Source of the DNA: Streptococcus troglodytae
GTDB taxonomy: Bacteria > Bacillota > Bacilli > Lactobacillales > Streptococcaceae
Assembly: GCF_002355215.1 (NCBI RefSeq)
Contig: NZ_AP014612.1
Location: 1,550,001 to 1,614,000, forward strand
DNA: 64,000 nt
Direction: 5' to 3'
The position numbers were made by a program, and so were the translations under genes. The notes under the pieces are model-generated. The model ran no database searches. It had not been told where the DNA came from and worked only from the letters and a program-made list of their open reading frames with translations. This document shows positions 52,644-62,146 of the stretch, piece by piece; position 1 is the stretch's first letter, and each line of letters begins with the position of its first letter.

Positions 52644-53678
52644 TTATTTTTCAATATAGGTATGAAGAGGATAGCTCGGATAGGTTATCAAGCGAGCCTT
52701 TTCCGACGTAATATAACCAGCTGGGGCATCAAGAACAGTTGGAATGCGATTAACAATTGTACCACATGTGAGTGCTACCGTATCAGGTTTGTTAACTGAG
52801 AAGATAAGAGCTGGCTCTCCTGTAATTTCCCAATCACACATATCGCCATCATCTTGTCGATAAACTTTACCAATACATTCCACCTCTAAGTCAATGCCTT
52901 GATGCGTTTGAACCTTAGTAACTGCCGACATTCCTGTCACTTGACCAGCCGGAATCGTGCGTCCTAGCGTTTCAGAATAGACATCTTCATCTAAAGTATA
53001 AGGTACACTCTTTTGACTAATGGATTGAATGGTCCAATTCATTTTTGAGCAGATAGCTTCCGCAGCATTCCACATATAAGAAGGTAAACTTTCCGCAGAA
53101 GCAATGTCGCGTTCAAAACGTTCTGAATCATAACCAACGCCGTGTGCCTCAGCCAATGCCAAACCATAATCTTCAACATTATAGCTGACCACACCTCTCA
53201 CTTTTTTAATCTTATTCATTCCTGCCATTGCTAAACAAGGCATATTAATCCAATAAATGTCCTGCATGCCTGATCCCATAATAGTGACATGATTCTCTTT
53301 AGCTAACTTATCCAAACGATTGGTCTCAGAAGGGGATGTTGTCCAAGGATAAATGGCTTCTTCACAGGTTGAAATGACATTAACACCGTGTTTGATAGCC
53401 GTTTCATAAAATTCATACATTTCTGGCATGTAGGAAAAAATGGTAACAATAGCGATATCGGCATCACAATTATCAAACACTTGGTCAGCCTTATCAGAAA
53501 TAATAATACCAGTCTTATAACCAAAGTCAGCAAAATCACCAATATCCTGTCCTACTACTGCTGGATTTTTATCAATAGCACCGACGATTTCGACACCATG
53601 ATCCACAAGATAATTAAGGATGACCTTTGACATTTTACCACAGCCGTATTGGACAGCACGAATTTTTGCATTTCTCAT
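52644..53678 (-). CDS. DapB-like NAD(P)-dependent oxidoreductase (2,4-diaminopentanoate dehydrogenase-like)
   Basis: A 344-residue Rossmann enzyme opening AKIRAVQYGCGKMSKVILNYL with a glycine-rich nucleotide loop, then AIDKNPAVVGQDIGDF and a C-terminal catalytic domain (GSGMQDIYWINMP, YNVEDYGLALAEAHGVGYD). The pattern resembles 2,4-diaminopentanoate dehydrogenase, an enzyme of clostridial ornithine fermentation, and distant dihydrodipicolinate reductases. No other gene of either pathway is adjacent, so the substrate is unknown. Monocistronic. Confidence 0.75.
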   Translation of the reverse strand: MRNAKIRAVQYGCGKMSKVILNYLVDHGVEIVGAIDKNPAVVGQDIGDFADFGYKTGIIISDKADQVFDNCDADIAIVTIFSYMPEMYEFYETAIKHGVNVISTCEEAIYPWTTSPSETNRLDKLAKENHVTIMGSGMQDIYWINMPCLAMAGMNKIKKVRGVVSYNVEDYGLALAEAHGVGYDSERFERDIASAESLPSYMWNAAEAICSKMNWTIQSISQKSVPYTLDEDVYSETLGRTIPAGQVTGMSAVTKVQTHQGIDLEVECIGKVYRQDDGDMCDWEITGEPALIFSVNKPDTVALTCGTIVNRIPTVLDAPAGYITSEKARLITYPSYPLHTYIEK

Positions 53679-53935
53679 GAGACGTTTCTCCTTTTATTAC
53701 TATAGTCTTTTAGTATTAGGCAGATGCAAATTTAATGGCAAATAAATTCCTTCGTTAAACAAGAAGAGATCCTATGGAATTTTCTCTAATAGCTGCATTA
53801 ATTAATATCTTTGAAATTTAAAATTCCCAAAATATCATTATCAGCAATGAACTGCAGAATAACTTGAGTTAAACAAGGAGATTAATAACACCATAAAAGA
53901 TAAACTAAACAACTATATTTATTTCACAAATATAT
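53679..53935. other. Intergenic region between divergent genes
   Basis: About 260 AT-rich bases that should hold the promoter of the dehydrogenase on the minus strand. No gene was identified. Confidence 0.5.
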
Positions 53936-53958
53936 TATAATATCTATAGTAACTATAG
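53936..53958 (+). promoter_or_regulatory. merR promoter -10 and dyad operator
   Basis: TATAAT (53936-53941) is followed by CTATAGTAACTATAG (53944-53958), a perfect 7-1-7 inverted repeat covering the likely transcription start. This suits autorepression by the encoded regulator. Confidence 0.6.
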
Positions 53959-53975
53959 AGTCAAGGAGAAATGGT

Positions 53976-54812
53976 ATGGAGCTTATTTTAAAAATTGGAG
54001 ATTTTTCCTACATTAATAATATCCCTATTCAAACGCTGCGTTATTATGATAAAATTGGTCTTTTAAAGCCCTATCGTATTGATCAAAAAACGAACTATCG
54101 TTATTATCATATCAATCAATCCCAGATAGTAGATGAAATCCAATATTTAAGACAACTTGACTTTTCTCTGGAGGAAATTAAAGGAATACTTTCTAAACAT
54201 GAAAATTTGACTGAACTCAACCATTACATTAATGAACGACGCCAGTGTCTTTTATTTGAAAAGCAACGTTTGGAAGAGCGCTTAGCAGAAATCAATACCT
54301 ATCAAGCAGGTGCCTTTATGTATGATTATAAAAAGCATAACCAAAGTTTGGAAATTTTGACTTTACCAGCTAGACGAATGATTGTTTATGAAATGAAAGA
54401 AAATATTTACCAAATGACTGATGAGGCTTATGAATTTAACCTAAGAGAATTTAAACGGGCTTTGAGAAAAAATAATCTCTCCTATTCAATTTTTTCTCGT
54501 GTTGGTTCTATTATTAAGGAAGAAGACTTCAAAAATAAAAATTGGTTGTCTTATCAAATGTTTATGTTCTCTAATGATATTGTGGAAAATTTTAAAATAA
54601 AAACCTATCCTTCTGCTCTTTATGCTTCAATTTACTGTTCCTCTTTTCAAGAGGAGATTGAAAAATTAGACAATTTCTACCAAATGATTGTTGATAAGGG
54701 TTATCAAATTAAGGGAGATTACATTTGTGAGGTCATTTATGAACATCCTAATTTAAATCACAACAAAAGAGAAATATTTATTAGAATGCAGGTCGCTGTT
54801 AATAAAGACTAA
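53976..54812 (+). CDS. MerR family transcriptional regulator with effector-binding domain
   Basis: A 278-residue regulator: an N-terminal MerR winged helix (FSYINNIPIQTLRYYDKIGLL, then NYRYYHINQSQI), a coiled-coil dimer helix (about 75-110) and a C-terminal GyrI/BmrR-like effector domain (LTLPARRMIVYEM onward). Such proteins bind drugs or lipophilic cations and activate exporter genes. It is convergent with the ABC exporter, whose promoter has a 19-base MerR-type spacer. Start ATG follows AAGGAG. Confidence 0.9.
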   Translation: MELILKIGDFSYINNIPIQTLRYYDKIGLLKPYRIDQKTNYRYYHINQSQIVDEIQYLRQLDFSLEEIKGILSKHENLTELNHYINERRQCLLFEKQRLEERLAEINTYQAGAFMYDYKKHNQSLEILTLPARRMIVYEMKENIYQMTDEAYEFNLREFKRALRKNNLSYSIFSRVGSIIKEEDFKNKNWLSYQMFMFSNDIVENFKIKTYPSALYASIYCSSFQEEIEKLDNFYQMIVDKGYQIKGDYICEVIYEHPNLNHNKREIFIRMQVAVNKD

Positions 54813-54820
54813 GGATTTAC

Positions 54821-54863
54821 AAAAAAGTTGGATAAGATATACGTACACTTATCCAACCTTTTT
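54821..54863. terminator. Bidirectional terminator between merR and the ABC exporter
   Basis: Perfect 10-bp stem GTTGGATAAG / CTTATCCAAC with A6 before and T5 after; it serves both convergent transcripts. Confidence 0.85.
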
Positions 54864-54879
54864 ATTAGTTAAAACTTAT

Positions 54880-56622
54880 TCAATCCATCATACCTGCTTG
54901 GAGTTGATACATTTTATGGTAGGTTCCTTTTTTCGCTAGGAGCTCCTCATGAGTTCCCGACTCAATCATTTTACCTTTATCAAGAACATAGATGCAATTG
55001 GCATCTTGAATAGTTGACAAACGGTGAGCAATCGCAATGGTTGTCCGTCCTTGACGCATTTTAGCCAAAGAATTTTGCACCAGTTGCTCTGTTTCTGAGT
55101 CAATATTAGCTGTCGCTTCATCCAAAATCAATATTTTAGGGGAACTTGCCACTGTTCTGGCAAAAGCTAAAAGCTGCCGCTGTCCAGTTGAAAAACTTGA
55201 TCCTCGCTCACTGACAGGTTCATCGTACCGATGAGGCAATCTTTGAATAAAGGGATCGGCATCCACAAATTTTGCGGCAGCTTCAATATCCGCATCTGTC
55301 AAATCCTGATACATTTTAATATTAGACTTGATTGTCCCGTGATAAAGGAAAGGCTCTTGTAAAACCAAACCGATATTTTTTCTTAATTCTTCCTGACTAT
55401 AGTGACGAATATCATGACCATCAATGGTAACTTGACCTTCTTGAAACTCATAAAAACGCATGAAAACATTAATAATGGAAGACTTTCCCGATCCTGTTGG
55501 TCCAACAAAAGCAATCGTTTGGCCCTGATTGACTTTAAAAGAAATATGATCTAAAATTTGATGCTGTCCATCATATGAGAAAGAGACATCCTTAAATTCA
55601 ATATTTCCAGCTGAAATGCTAATATCACTATCATCTTGATGAGGTTCATAGCCTCTTTCATCTATCAGATCAAAAACACGTCCTGCTGACACCATTGAGG
55701 TCTGCAAGGTCGAGAAATTCTGAGTCACTTCAATTAAAGGATCAAAAAGACGATTAACATATTGAATAAAAGCATACATCATCCCAGCTGAAATACCAAT
55801 AGTCTGCCAATTAAAACCAAAATAAGCCATTAAAAGAGCATAAGCCAAGAGCTTCAAGAGTGACATAGCAGGACGTAGGAAAAGGCTGTCCAAAGCCATA
55901 GAGCGATTGGCATAATGAAAATGTTCTTCATTAATTGCCTCAAATTCTGCTTTTAAACGCTCTTCTTGCCCAAAAGCTTGAATAATATTGATACCTCCAA
56001 TACTTTCAGATAAATTGGTATTGATATCACTTAATAAACTCCTCGTTTTGGCAATAACCTTAACAGACTTTTTCCGATAGAGATTGACCAAAATAAAAAT
56101 AAAGGGCAAAAAAAGCATGACAAGAAAGGTTAGGCGATAATTCAGCATTAACATGGTATAAAGGGTGACACTAAAAATAAAAATAGCTGAAATAAAACTG
56201 GATAAGATACCTGAAAACATGTCACTAATGCTTTCGGTATCGTTGGTTAAACGTGATACGATGGCACCTGCTGGCGTTTTATCGAAATAAGCCATTCCCA
56301 ATCTTTCCATATTAGCAAAGGCATCCCTACGAATATCGCGAACAACACTAAAAGAAACACGCGCAAAAAGAAGATTGCCAAAATATTGTAAAATCGTCTG
56401 CAAAACATAGAGCAGATAGTAACCCAGCAAAAGCAAGGCTGCTGTCTGATTAAAATGAGTCAAAAAATGATCAATAAAATAAGAGGCCACTAAAGGAACA
56501 AAACTTTTAATCACTGTTGTCAGCAAAAGGAGAAGCAATGCGAAGAAGGTCAACCATTTATAGGGTTTAAGATAAGACATCAGACGCCAAAAAACACGTC
56601 CTTGGTGTTCATTATTCTTCAT
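54880..56622 (-). CDS. Heterodimeric ABC exporter, subunit with canonical Walker B
   Basis: Multidrug-type ABC half-transporter of 580 residues: six membrane helices (about 20-310), Walker A GPTGSGKSS, signature loop FSTGQRQLLAFA (STGQ rather than SGGQ), Walker B ILILDEATANID with catalytic Glu and H-loop AIAHRLST. It overlaps the partner gene by 11 bases. With the partner it forms a LmrCD/BmrCD-like exporter; the substrate is not evident. Confidence 0.92.
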   Translation of the reverse strand: MKNNEHQGRVFWRLMSYLKPYKWLTFFALLLLLLTTVIKSFVPLVASYFIDHFLTHFNQTAALLLLGYYLLYVLQTILQYFGNLLFARVSFSVVRDIRRDAFANMERLGMAYFDKTPAGAIVSRLTNDTESISDMFSGILSSFISAIFIFSVTLYTMLMLNYRLTFLVMLFLPFIFILVNLYRKKSVKVIAKTRSLLSDINTNLSESIGGINIIQAFGQEERLKAEFEAINEEHFHYANRSMALDSLFLRPAMSLLKLLAYALLMAYFGFNWQTIGISAGMMYAFIQYVNRLFDPLIEVTQNFSTLQTSMVSAGRVFDLIDERGYEPHQDDSDISISAGNIEFKDVSFSYDGQHQILDHISFKVNQGQTIAFVGPTGSGKSSIINVFMRFYEFQEGQVTIDGHDIRHYSQEELRKNIGLVLQEPFLYHGTIKSNIKMYQDLTDADIEAAAKFVDADPFIQRLPHRYDEPVSERGSSFSTGQRQLLAFARTVASSPKILILDEATANIDSETEQLVQNSLAKMRQGRTTIAIAHRLSTIQDANCIYVLDKGKMIESGTHEELLAKKGTYHKMYQLQAGMMD

Positions 56623-58357
56623 CCATGTCTCCTTTCATTTCTAATTGTTGAGATTCATAAGTTTTAGCATACCAACCACCCGCTCGAATGAGCTCATCAT
56701 GGCGGCCGCGTTCTTGAATGCGCCCATCTTGCATAACTAAAATCAAATCAGCATGCACAACAGCACTTAAGCGATGGGCAGTAATCAGAGTTGTCTTGCC
56801 CTGCCGTGTTTTTTTAAGATTTTCAATGATAGCATGTTCAGTTTTAGCATCAACTGCTGACAGGGAATCATCTAAGATAAGGATATCAGGATTTAGAATC
56901 ATGGCACGGCTCATGGCAATTCTTTGTTTTTGACCACCAGACAAGGAGACGCCTTTTTCACCAATAATCGTGTCAAACCCTTGCGGCATGGCTACAATAT
57001 CATCGTAAACTTGAGATAACTTAGTGGCACCTTCAACTGCTGCAAAAGTTAAATTAGGATCGCCAAAACGAATATTATCTAAAATAGACATGGCAAAAAG
57101 GATTTGATCCTGTGGAACATAACCAATTAAACTGCGCAAATCAGCCAAACGATACTGACGAATATCATGTCCATTTAACTTGATTGTACCTTGATTAACA
57201 TCGTATTCTCGCAAAAGAAGTTTGAGAAGACTGGTTTTTCCTGAACCTGTCTGACCAACAATACCTAGTGTCTGACCTTTTTCCAAGGTAAAATGAACAT
57301 CTTTAAGTGTTGCTTCCTTTTCATAAGCAAAGCGGTCAATATCATATTCTAAAGAACCATTTTCAATCTTTGTTAAGGGATGCTTAGGATCTGTAATATC
57401 TGATTTTTGCGACAACAAATCCATAATGCGTTCATAAGAAACCGCACCACGCTGAACAATATTAAACAAAAAACCAATCGCCATTAAAGGCCAAACCAGC
57501 ATATCCAAGTAAGTCACAAAAGTAACCAGACTTCCGACAGTTACCTGACCATTTTTAACAAAAAAAGCACCAACAAGAAGCGTCAAAGCATAGGAGGCTC
57601 CCACAAACAAAAGAACCAGAGGATCAAATAGGCTATCGTACTTCATGGTTATCATATTTTTAGCAAAAGTCATGTCATTTGTTGCTTGAAAGGAAGCTAA
57701 TTCATTGGTTTGATAACCAAATGATTTTGTCACCTTGATGCCTGAAACGCTTTCTTGAACCTTATTGTTAAGTTCTGAAAAGGCAGCTTGTGAACGTTTG
57801 AAGCTTTCATGTGTTTTACGTCCTAAACGACTGGTTGCTAAAGCCATCAAAGGCAGAGGAATGACAGCCACCAAGGTCATCTGCCATGAAATGCTGAAAA
57901 ACATAGTCATTAAGGTCACCAAAGCAGTAATAGAAGCATCAACTGCTGACATGACACCACCACCTGCTAACCTAGTCAAGGAATTAATATCATTGGTGGC
58001 ATGTGCCATCAAATCTCCTGTGCGGTACTTCTGATAAAAAGAAGGTGACATTTTGGTAAAATGCTCAAAAAGACGAGAGCGCATAATTTGTCCCAAACGA
58101 TAAGATGTTCCTAAAATATAGATCCGCCAAACATAACGCAAGCCATACATGGCAAAAGCGGATAAAAGCAAGTAAAACAAATCCCATAGAAGCATCTCTT
58201 TGCTTAAATTTTTATTAGTGATATGATCAATAACATGTCCCATCACTTTGGGCGGAATCAGATTAAGTATACTGACCAAACTCAGTGCTAATATTCCAAT
58301 TAAATAGCGGCGCTTTTCAAGTCTGAAAAACCACCATAAATTTTTTATAACAGACAT
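56612..58357 (-). CDS. Heterodimeric ABC exporter, subunit with degenerate Walker B
   Basis: Partner half-transporter of 581 residues: membrane domain (about 15-310), Walker A GQTGSGKTS, canonical signature LSGGQKQRIAMSRA and H-loop ITAHRLSA, but Walker B reads LILDDSLSAVD, with Asp in place of the catalytic Glu. This asymmetry is typical of heterodimeric exporters, where only one site hydrolyses ATP well. ATG 58357 (MSVIKNLWWFF) follows GAAAGGA; an ATG six codons earlier has no ribosome site. Confidence 0.92.
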   Translation of the reverse strand: MSVIKNLWWFFRLEKRRYLIGILALSLVSILNLIPPKVMGHVIDHITNKNLSKEMLLWDLFYLLLSAFAMYGLRYVWRIYILGTSYRLGQIMRSRLFEHFTKMSPSFYQKYRTGDLMAHATNDINSLTRLAGGGVMSAVDASITALVTLMTMFFSISWQMTLVAVIPLPLMALATSRLGRKTHESFKRSQAAFSELNNKVQESVSGIKVTKSFGYQTNELASFQATNDMTFAKNMITMKYDSLFDPLVLLFVGASYALTLLVGAFFVKNGQVTVGSLVTFVTYLDMLVWPLMAIGFLFNIVQRGAVSYERIMDLLSQKSDITDPKHPLTKIENGSLEYDIDRFAYEKEATLKDVHFTLEKGQTLGIVGQTGSGKTSLLKLLLREYDVNQGTIKLNGHDIRQYRLADLRSLIGYVPQDQILFAMSILDNIRFGDPNLTFAAVEGATKLSQVYDDIVAMPQGFDTIIGEKGVSLSGGQKQRIAMSRAMILNPDILILDDSLSAVDAKTEHAIIENLKKTRQGKTTLITAHRLSAVVHADLILVMQDGRIQERGRHDELIRAGGWYAKTYESQQLEMKGDMDEE

Positions 58358-58387
58358 TATTGTCCTTTCTTTCATTTTGACAAGAAA

Positions 58388-58418
58388 AACTCCCTCTTAT
58401 CTCTGATCTGAGGGAAAT
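58388..58418 (-). terminator. Hairpin in the ABC exporter leader (attenuator or terminator)
   Basis: TCCCTC / GAGGGA with a 13-base loop, followed on the minus strand by GTTTTTCTTGTC. It lies after the MerR-type promoter and before the gene, so it could end vanZ transcripts or attenuate exporter expression. Confidence 0.5.
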
Positions 58419-58437
58419 CTTTTTTTACATCATTTCT

Positions 58438-58468
58438 ATTGTATATCTTGAAGTCAACTCTAAGTCAA
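58438..58468 (-). promoter_or_regulatory. MerR-type promoter of the ABC exporter
   Basis: Minus strand TTGACT (58463-58468), a 19-base spacer, TACAAT (58438-58443). The spacer holds the imperfect dyad CTTAGAGTTGACTTCAAG. A 19-bp spacing with a central dyad is the hallmark of promoters activated by MerR proteins. Confidence 0.75.
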
Positions 58469-58538
58469 ATAAAATGAACTTTCTGAATCGGCAAAAACAT
58501 TTCATACAAAAAGCGGCAAGACAAATCCCACCACTCTA

Positions 58539-59056
58539 TCAGTTCTGCTGATAAACTTTCCTTATTTTCTTTTGAATAAAAAGATAACAATAAAAAGCCA
58601 GTAAACCACCCAAACTATTGGTCCATAAATCATCAATTTCAAAAACACGATTAGCATCGAAAAAGAAATCAAGAAGCAGTTGCGTGCATTCAATACTTAG
58701 ACTTAGGCAAAAACTAAATAACAAGATTTTTTCTTAGTTCTTAAGTTTGGAAAAAGTAACAGAACTTGCAAAACCAAGGGAAAGAGCAAAAAGATATTAA
58801 CAACATTTTGACCAAACACCCAGATAAGTTTCAAAGGACTGGACAAGTGCCCTAGACTAAATAGTGAATTGAAAGGGACAAGCAGTACAACAAGCCGACC
58901 AAAATGCTGAATGTTCGGGGTTTGAACACCCTTTATTGCATGCTGAGGACAAAAACACATATAGCAAATAGCGATAAAATATAAAACCAGCAAAAGCCAA
59001 GATAGCTTGCGACCAATTGGTTTTAACTCAGCTGTTTCATCAAAAAAAGCAGTCAT
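58539..59056 (-). pseudogene. VanZ-like membrane protein, frameshifted
   Basis: A VanZ-family protein with several membrane segments (LLLVLYFIAICYMCF, FGQNVVNIFLLFPL). VanZ relatives affect teicoplanin resistance or are of unknown role. The frame breaks at a T6 run (58727-58732); one more A joins NLRTKKKILLFSF to SIECTQLLLDFFFDANRVFEIDD, the family signature, for about 172 residues. The ATG overlaps the rlmN stop by one base. Confidence 0.82.
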
Positions 59057-60141
59057 TACTGAGCTGTTCCAGCAGTCGCTTTCTCACGATCGCGTTTCAT
59101 AGTATTAGAACGCAGCTGTCCACAGGCTGCATCAATATCGGTTCCATGTTCCTGACGCACCACACAGTTAACACCATTTTTCTTAAGAACATCGTAAAAA
59201 GCATTGACACGCTCTTTGGGGCTACGACTGTACTGGTCGTGTTCCGTGACAGGATTGTAAGGAATTAAATTAACATAGGAAAGTTTGCGGATGTTCTTAG
59301 TCAAATCTGCCAATTCCTGAGCATTTTCAGGGTTATCATTAACACCATTGAGCATAATATACTCAAAAGTCACACGACGGTTGGTCGTTTCAATATAATA
59401 TTCAATGGCTGCAAATAGTTTTTCCAAAGGAAAGGAACGATTGATACGCATAATGCTGGAGCGCAATTCATTGTTAGGCGCGTGAAGTGAGACAGCCAAA
59501 TTAACTTGAACCCCTTCGTTGGCAAAAGCACGAATTTTATGAGCCAAGCCTGAAGTTGACACTGTAATATGGCGAGCACCAATTGCCAGTCCATTATCAT
59601 CATTGATTGTGCGCAGGAATTTGAGCACATTGTCATAATTATCAAAAGGTTCACCAATTCCCATCACCACAACATGACTGATACGTTCACCCTGACCGCG
59701 TTCATCAAAATATTTTTGCACCAACATAATCTGCGCTGTAATTTCGCCATTATTAAGATCGCGTTGTTTTTTGATCAAACCACTGGCGCAAAAAGTACAG
59801 CCAATATTACAGCCTACCTGTGTCGTCACACAGACAGAAAGACCATAATGCTGACGCATCAACACCGTCTCAATTAACATACCGTCTGGCAGCTCGAATA
59901 AATACTTGACTGTTCCATCTGCTGACTCTTGAACGATACGCTGTTTGAGCGGATTGACAAGGAAATTTTCATTTAAAAGAGCAATTAAATCTTTTGAAAG
60001 ATTAGTCATTTCCTCAAAAGACTGAACACGTTTACGGTAAAGCCAATCCCAAATTTGAGTAGCTCGGAACTTTTTTTCACCGTGTTCAATCGTCCAAGCA
60101 ATTAAATCATTGCGGGTTAAGCTATAAATAGATGGTTTCAT
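59056..60141 (-). CDS. rlmN: 23S rRNA/tRNA adenine-C2 methyltransferase RlmN
   Basis: Radical-SAM enzyme that methylates A2503 of 23S rRNA and A37 of some tRNAs. The 361-residue protein has the cluster motif CNIGCTFC (Cys111, Cys115, Cys118) and the C-terminal methyl-carrier Cys in AACGQLRS, with a second Cys in GVNCVVR. It overlaps yutD by four bases. Confidence 0.95.
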   Translation of the reverse strand: MKPSIYSLTRNDLIAWTIEHGEKKFRATQIWDWLYRKRVQSFEEMTNLSKDLIALLNENFLVNPLKQRIVQESADGTVKYLFELPDGMLIETVLMRQHYGLSVCVTTQVGCNIGCTFCASGLIKKQRDLNNGEITAQIMLVQKYFDERGQGERISHVVVMGIGEPFDNYDNVLKFLRTINDDNGLAIGARHITVSTSGLAHKIRAFANEGVQVNLAVSLHAPNNELRSSIMRINRSFPLEKLFAAIEYYIETTNRRVTFEYIMLNGVNDNPENAQELADLTKNIRKLSYVNLIPYNPVTEHDQYSRSPKERVNAFYDVLKKNGVNCVVRQEHGTDIDAACGQLRSNTMKRDREKATAGTAQ

Positions 60142-60686
60142 TTAACTTCCTTTTTTCTTATCACAAAATTATTCTTAGCATCCTGAATCTCTCGCATAGC
60201 CTGACGCTCTTTTATCTTTTCGCGACGAAGTTTCTCTTGAAGATTCATTTTAGCATTATTTTTATTAAAACGTTTTTTTCTACGATTATCGCGCCGTTTA
60301 CGTCTTTGAGAGTTATCTTCTTCACTTTTGATTTCTTTAGGATTAGGATTTTCCAAAACAAAATAGGCACAGCCAAAATTGCAATATTCTTTTAGATAAT
60401 CATCCAAATAACCAATGTAAGGAGTTTTAGTTTTCCCTTGCATTTCCTCTTTATAGAAGCCCTTCAAACGCAGTTGTTCATTGCCCCAATCACCAACAAT
60501 ATAATCGTATTTGAGCAAGATGTCTGAAAAGCGTTGGGTAAAAACAGTCACATCAAAAGCATTTTTGACATTTTCCAAAAGAAGCAAATCAATATCATCG
60601 CTCTTAACATGGTTATCAAAGGTTACAAATTGAGGACCGGGAAACTTATTGTAATTATACATTTCAGGAGTAATGTCTTTTCTCAT
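60138..60686 (-). CDS. YutD family protein
   Basis: A 182-residue protein: a YutD domain (about 1-110, [25 protein letters not shown]) and a strongly basic Arg/Lys tail (about 120-182) that could bind RNA. Function unknown; the neighbouring rlmN is a conserved partner. It overlaps the genes on both sides by four bases. Confidence 0.85.
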   Translation of the reverse strand: MRKDITPEMYNYNKFPGPQFVTFDNHVKSDDIDLLLLENVKNAFDVTVFTQRFSDILLKYDYIVGDWGNEQLRLKGFYKEEMQGKTKTPYIGYLDDYLKEYCNFGCAYFVLENPNPKEIKSEEDNSQRRKRRDNRRKKRFNKNNAKMNLQEKLRREKIKERQAMREIQDAKNNFVIRKKEVK

Positions 60687-62014
60687 AGAGCTCCTCTCAG
60701 GTATTTTTCTACTGTCTGTCTCAGCAAATCAGGAAACAGTAATTGCCCCTTTCTTGACGTTAGACTATTAAAATAAGGAGCAAAATAATATTGATCCACT
60801 AAAACAAGACTTATTTTATCTTTTCTGCCAATAGCCTTATTATTATACACTATTTTTCCATTTTTGTAAGTAAATCCACTCGTTACTGCTTTGCCAAATT
60901 GTTTGCCGCGAAAACCCATACCACGAATCTGCTGATTGGCTAATAAATCAGCTTGCGAAAAGATATCTTGACAGATTTCTAAGAGCTCATCTCGTGTCAC
61001 TTGGAATTTGACCAAACGCATTTGATGTGGCAAGGATTTGTGAAGTTCTGCCTTACTAATAGTTTGCGAAAAAGGCTCAACAATCAATCCTGTGTTTATA
61101 ATAGCCAAGTCTGCGGCAGCTGACTTCTTCATTGCCTCCATCACTAAATCTGCACACTCTTTCAGACTTGGTTTGCGAGATAATTTGCAGATCAAATTCT
61201 CTGCTAACAACTTTTCGCCTTCTTCAAAAAGACGAGCAACAAAAGCCGCATCTTCTTTTTCCGAATCAAGATCACTGGTTGGCACAGCTTCAATAGCGAT
61301 ATCCGTCAAGCTATGATCTTCGAAATCCAAATCAATTTGTCCCACATGATCTCCGTAACGCCCTGCCGCTGCTAGATAAGTCCCATTGATAACCTCACCT
61401 TCTTCAAAGACATGGTGGGTATGAGCTCCAATAATCAAATCAATTTCGGGAATTTGGCGCGCTATTTTTTCATCTAAACGAATGCCTAAATGGCTAAGTA
61501 AAATACGAAAATCTGCTGCCGCTACCTCTGGATTTCCCAAATCCTTTTTAAGACTGGAAATCGCATCAAGAGCTTGCCAACCATTAGGCGCATAAGTCCA
61601 ATAGTAAGGAAAAGTGTAGGCCAAAAGTGCCAGTTTTGTCCCAGCCTTAGTTTCATAAATGACATAGGACTGAGCCCAAGCAGGACGCCCTTTTTTATCT
61701 TTCAAATTTCCTAAGATGACTTGGAAATCAGCTTTATCATAAAGCTGATTAATTTCAGCCTTTGCTAAGCCAATGCCTTCATTATTGCCAATTGTTGCAA
61801 AATCAATTCCTAGATCGTTCATCAAATCAACATTTACCCTACCAGCACTCACATCGGTCAAAGGATGGCTTTTATCTACATTGTCACCAATATCAAATCT
61901 TAACACTTCCCTTTGTGTTTTTGAATGCTCAGCAAAAAAACGCTTAATCTTGGGATAAGCTTCAAAGTGAGAATGTAAATCATTGATGTGTAAAATACGC
62001 AGACTTTCTTTCAT
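60683..62014 (-). CDS. Metallophosphoesterase of the 5'-nucleotidase family (YunD-like)
   Basis: A 443-residue protein with the calcineurin-like motifs RILHINDLHSHF (metal site 1), FDIGDNVD, ATIGNNEG (in place of GNHE), LSHLG and IIGAHTHHV, and a C-terminal 5'-nucleotidase domain. There is no signal peptide, so it is cytoplasmic. Substrate unknown (UDP-sugar or nucleotide). First gene of the unit with yutD, rlmN and vanZ. Confidence 0.85.
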   Translation of the reverse strand: MKESLRILHINDLHSHFEAYPKIKRFFAEHSKTQREVLRFDIGDNVDKSHPLTDVSAGRVNVDLMNDLGIDFATIGNNEGIGLAKAEINQLYDKADFQVILGNLKDKKGRPAWAQSYVIYETKAGTKLALLAYTFPYYWTYAPNGWQALDAISSLKKDLGNPEVAAADFRILLSHLGIRLDEKIARQIPEIDLIIGAHTHHVFEEGEVINGTYLAAAGRYGDHVGQIDLDFEDHSLTDIAIEAVPTSDLDSEKEDAAFVARLFEEGEKLLAENLICKLSRKPSLKECADLVMEAMKKSAAADLAIINTGLIVEPFSQTISKAELHKSLPHQMRLVKFQVTRDELLEICQDIFSQADLLANQQIRGMGFRGKQFGKAVTSGFTYKNGKIVYNNKAIGRKDKISLVLVDQYYFAPYFNSLTSRKGQLLFPDLLRQTVEKYLRGAL

Positions 62015-62062
62015 TCTTTTATTTTAACATTTTCAGCTCTGATATTAAAAGAGAAAACAAAA

Positions 62063-62119
62063 TTGAACTGCACCCCAAAAGTTAGATTTTTTCTGTCTAA
62101 CTTTTGGGGTGCAGTTCAA
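62063..62119. repeat. Perfect 24-bp inverted repeat, IS-end-derived
   Basis: Two 24-base arms (62063-62086 and 62096-62119) are perfect complements around a 9-base loop. The arm contains CACCCCAAAAGTTAGA, resembling IS3-family termini joined head to head. It lies 28 bases beyond the sepM stop and could serve as a terminator for either side. Confidence 0.75.
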
Positions 62120-62146
62120 AGTCCTAGAAATTCTAGAACCTTTTTA

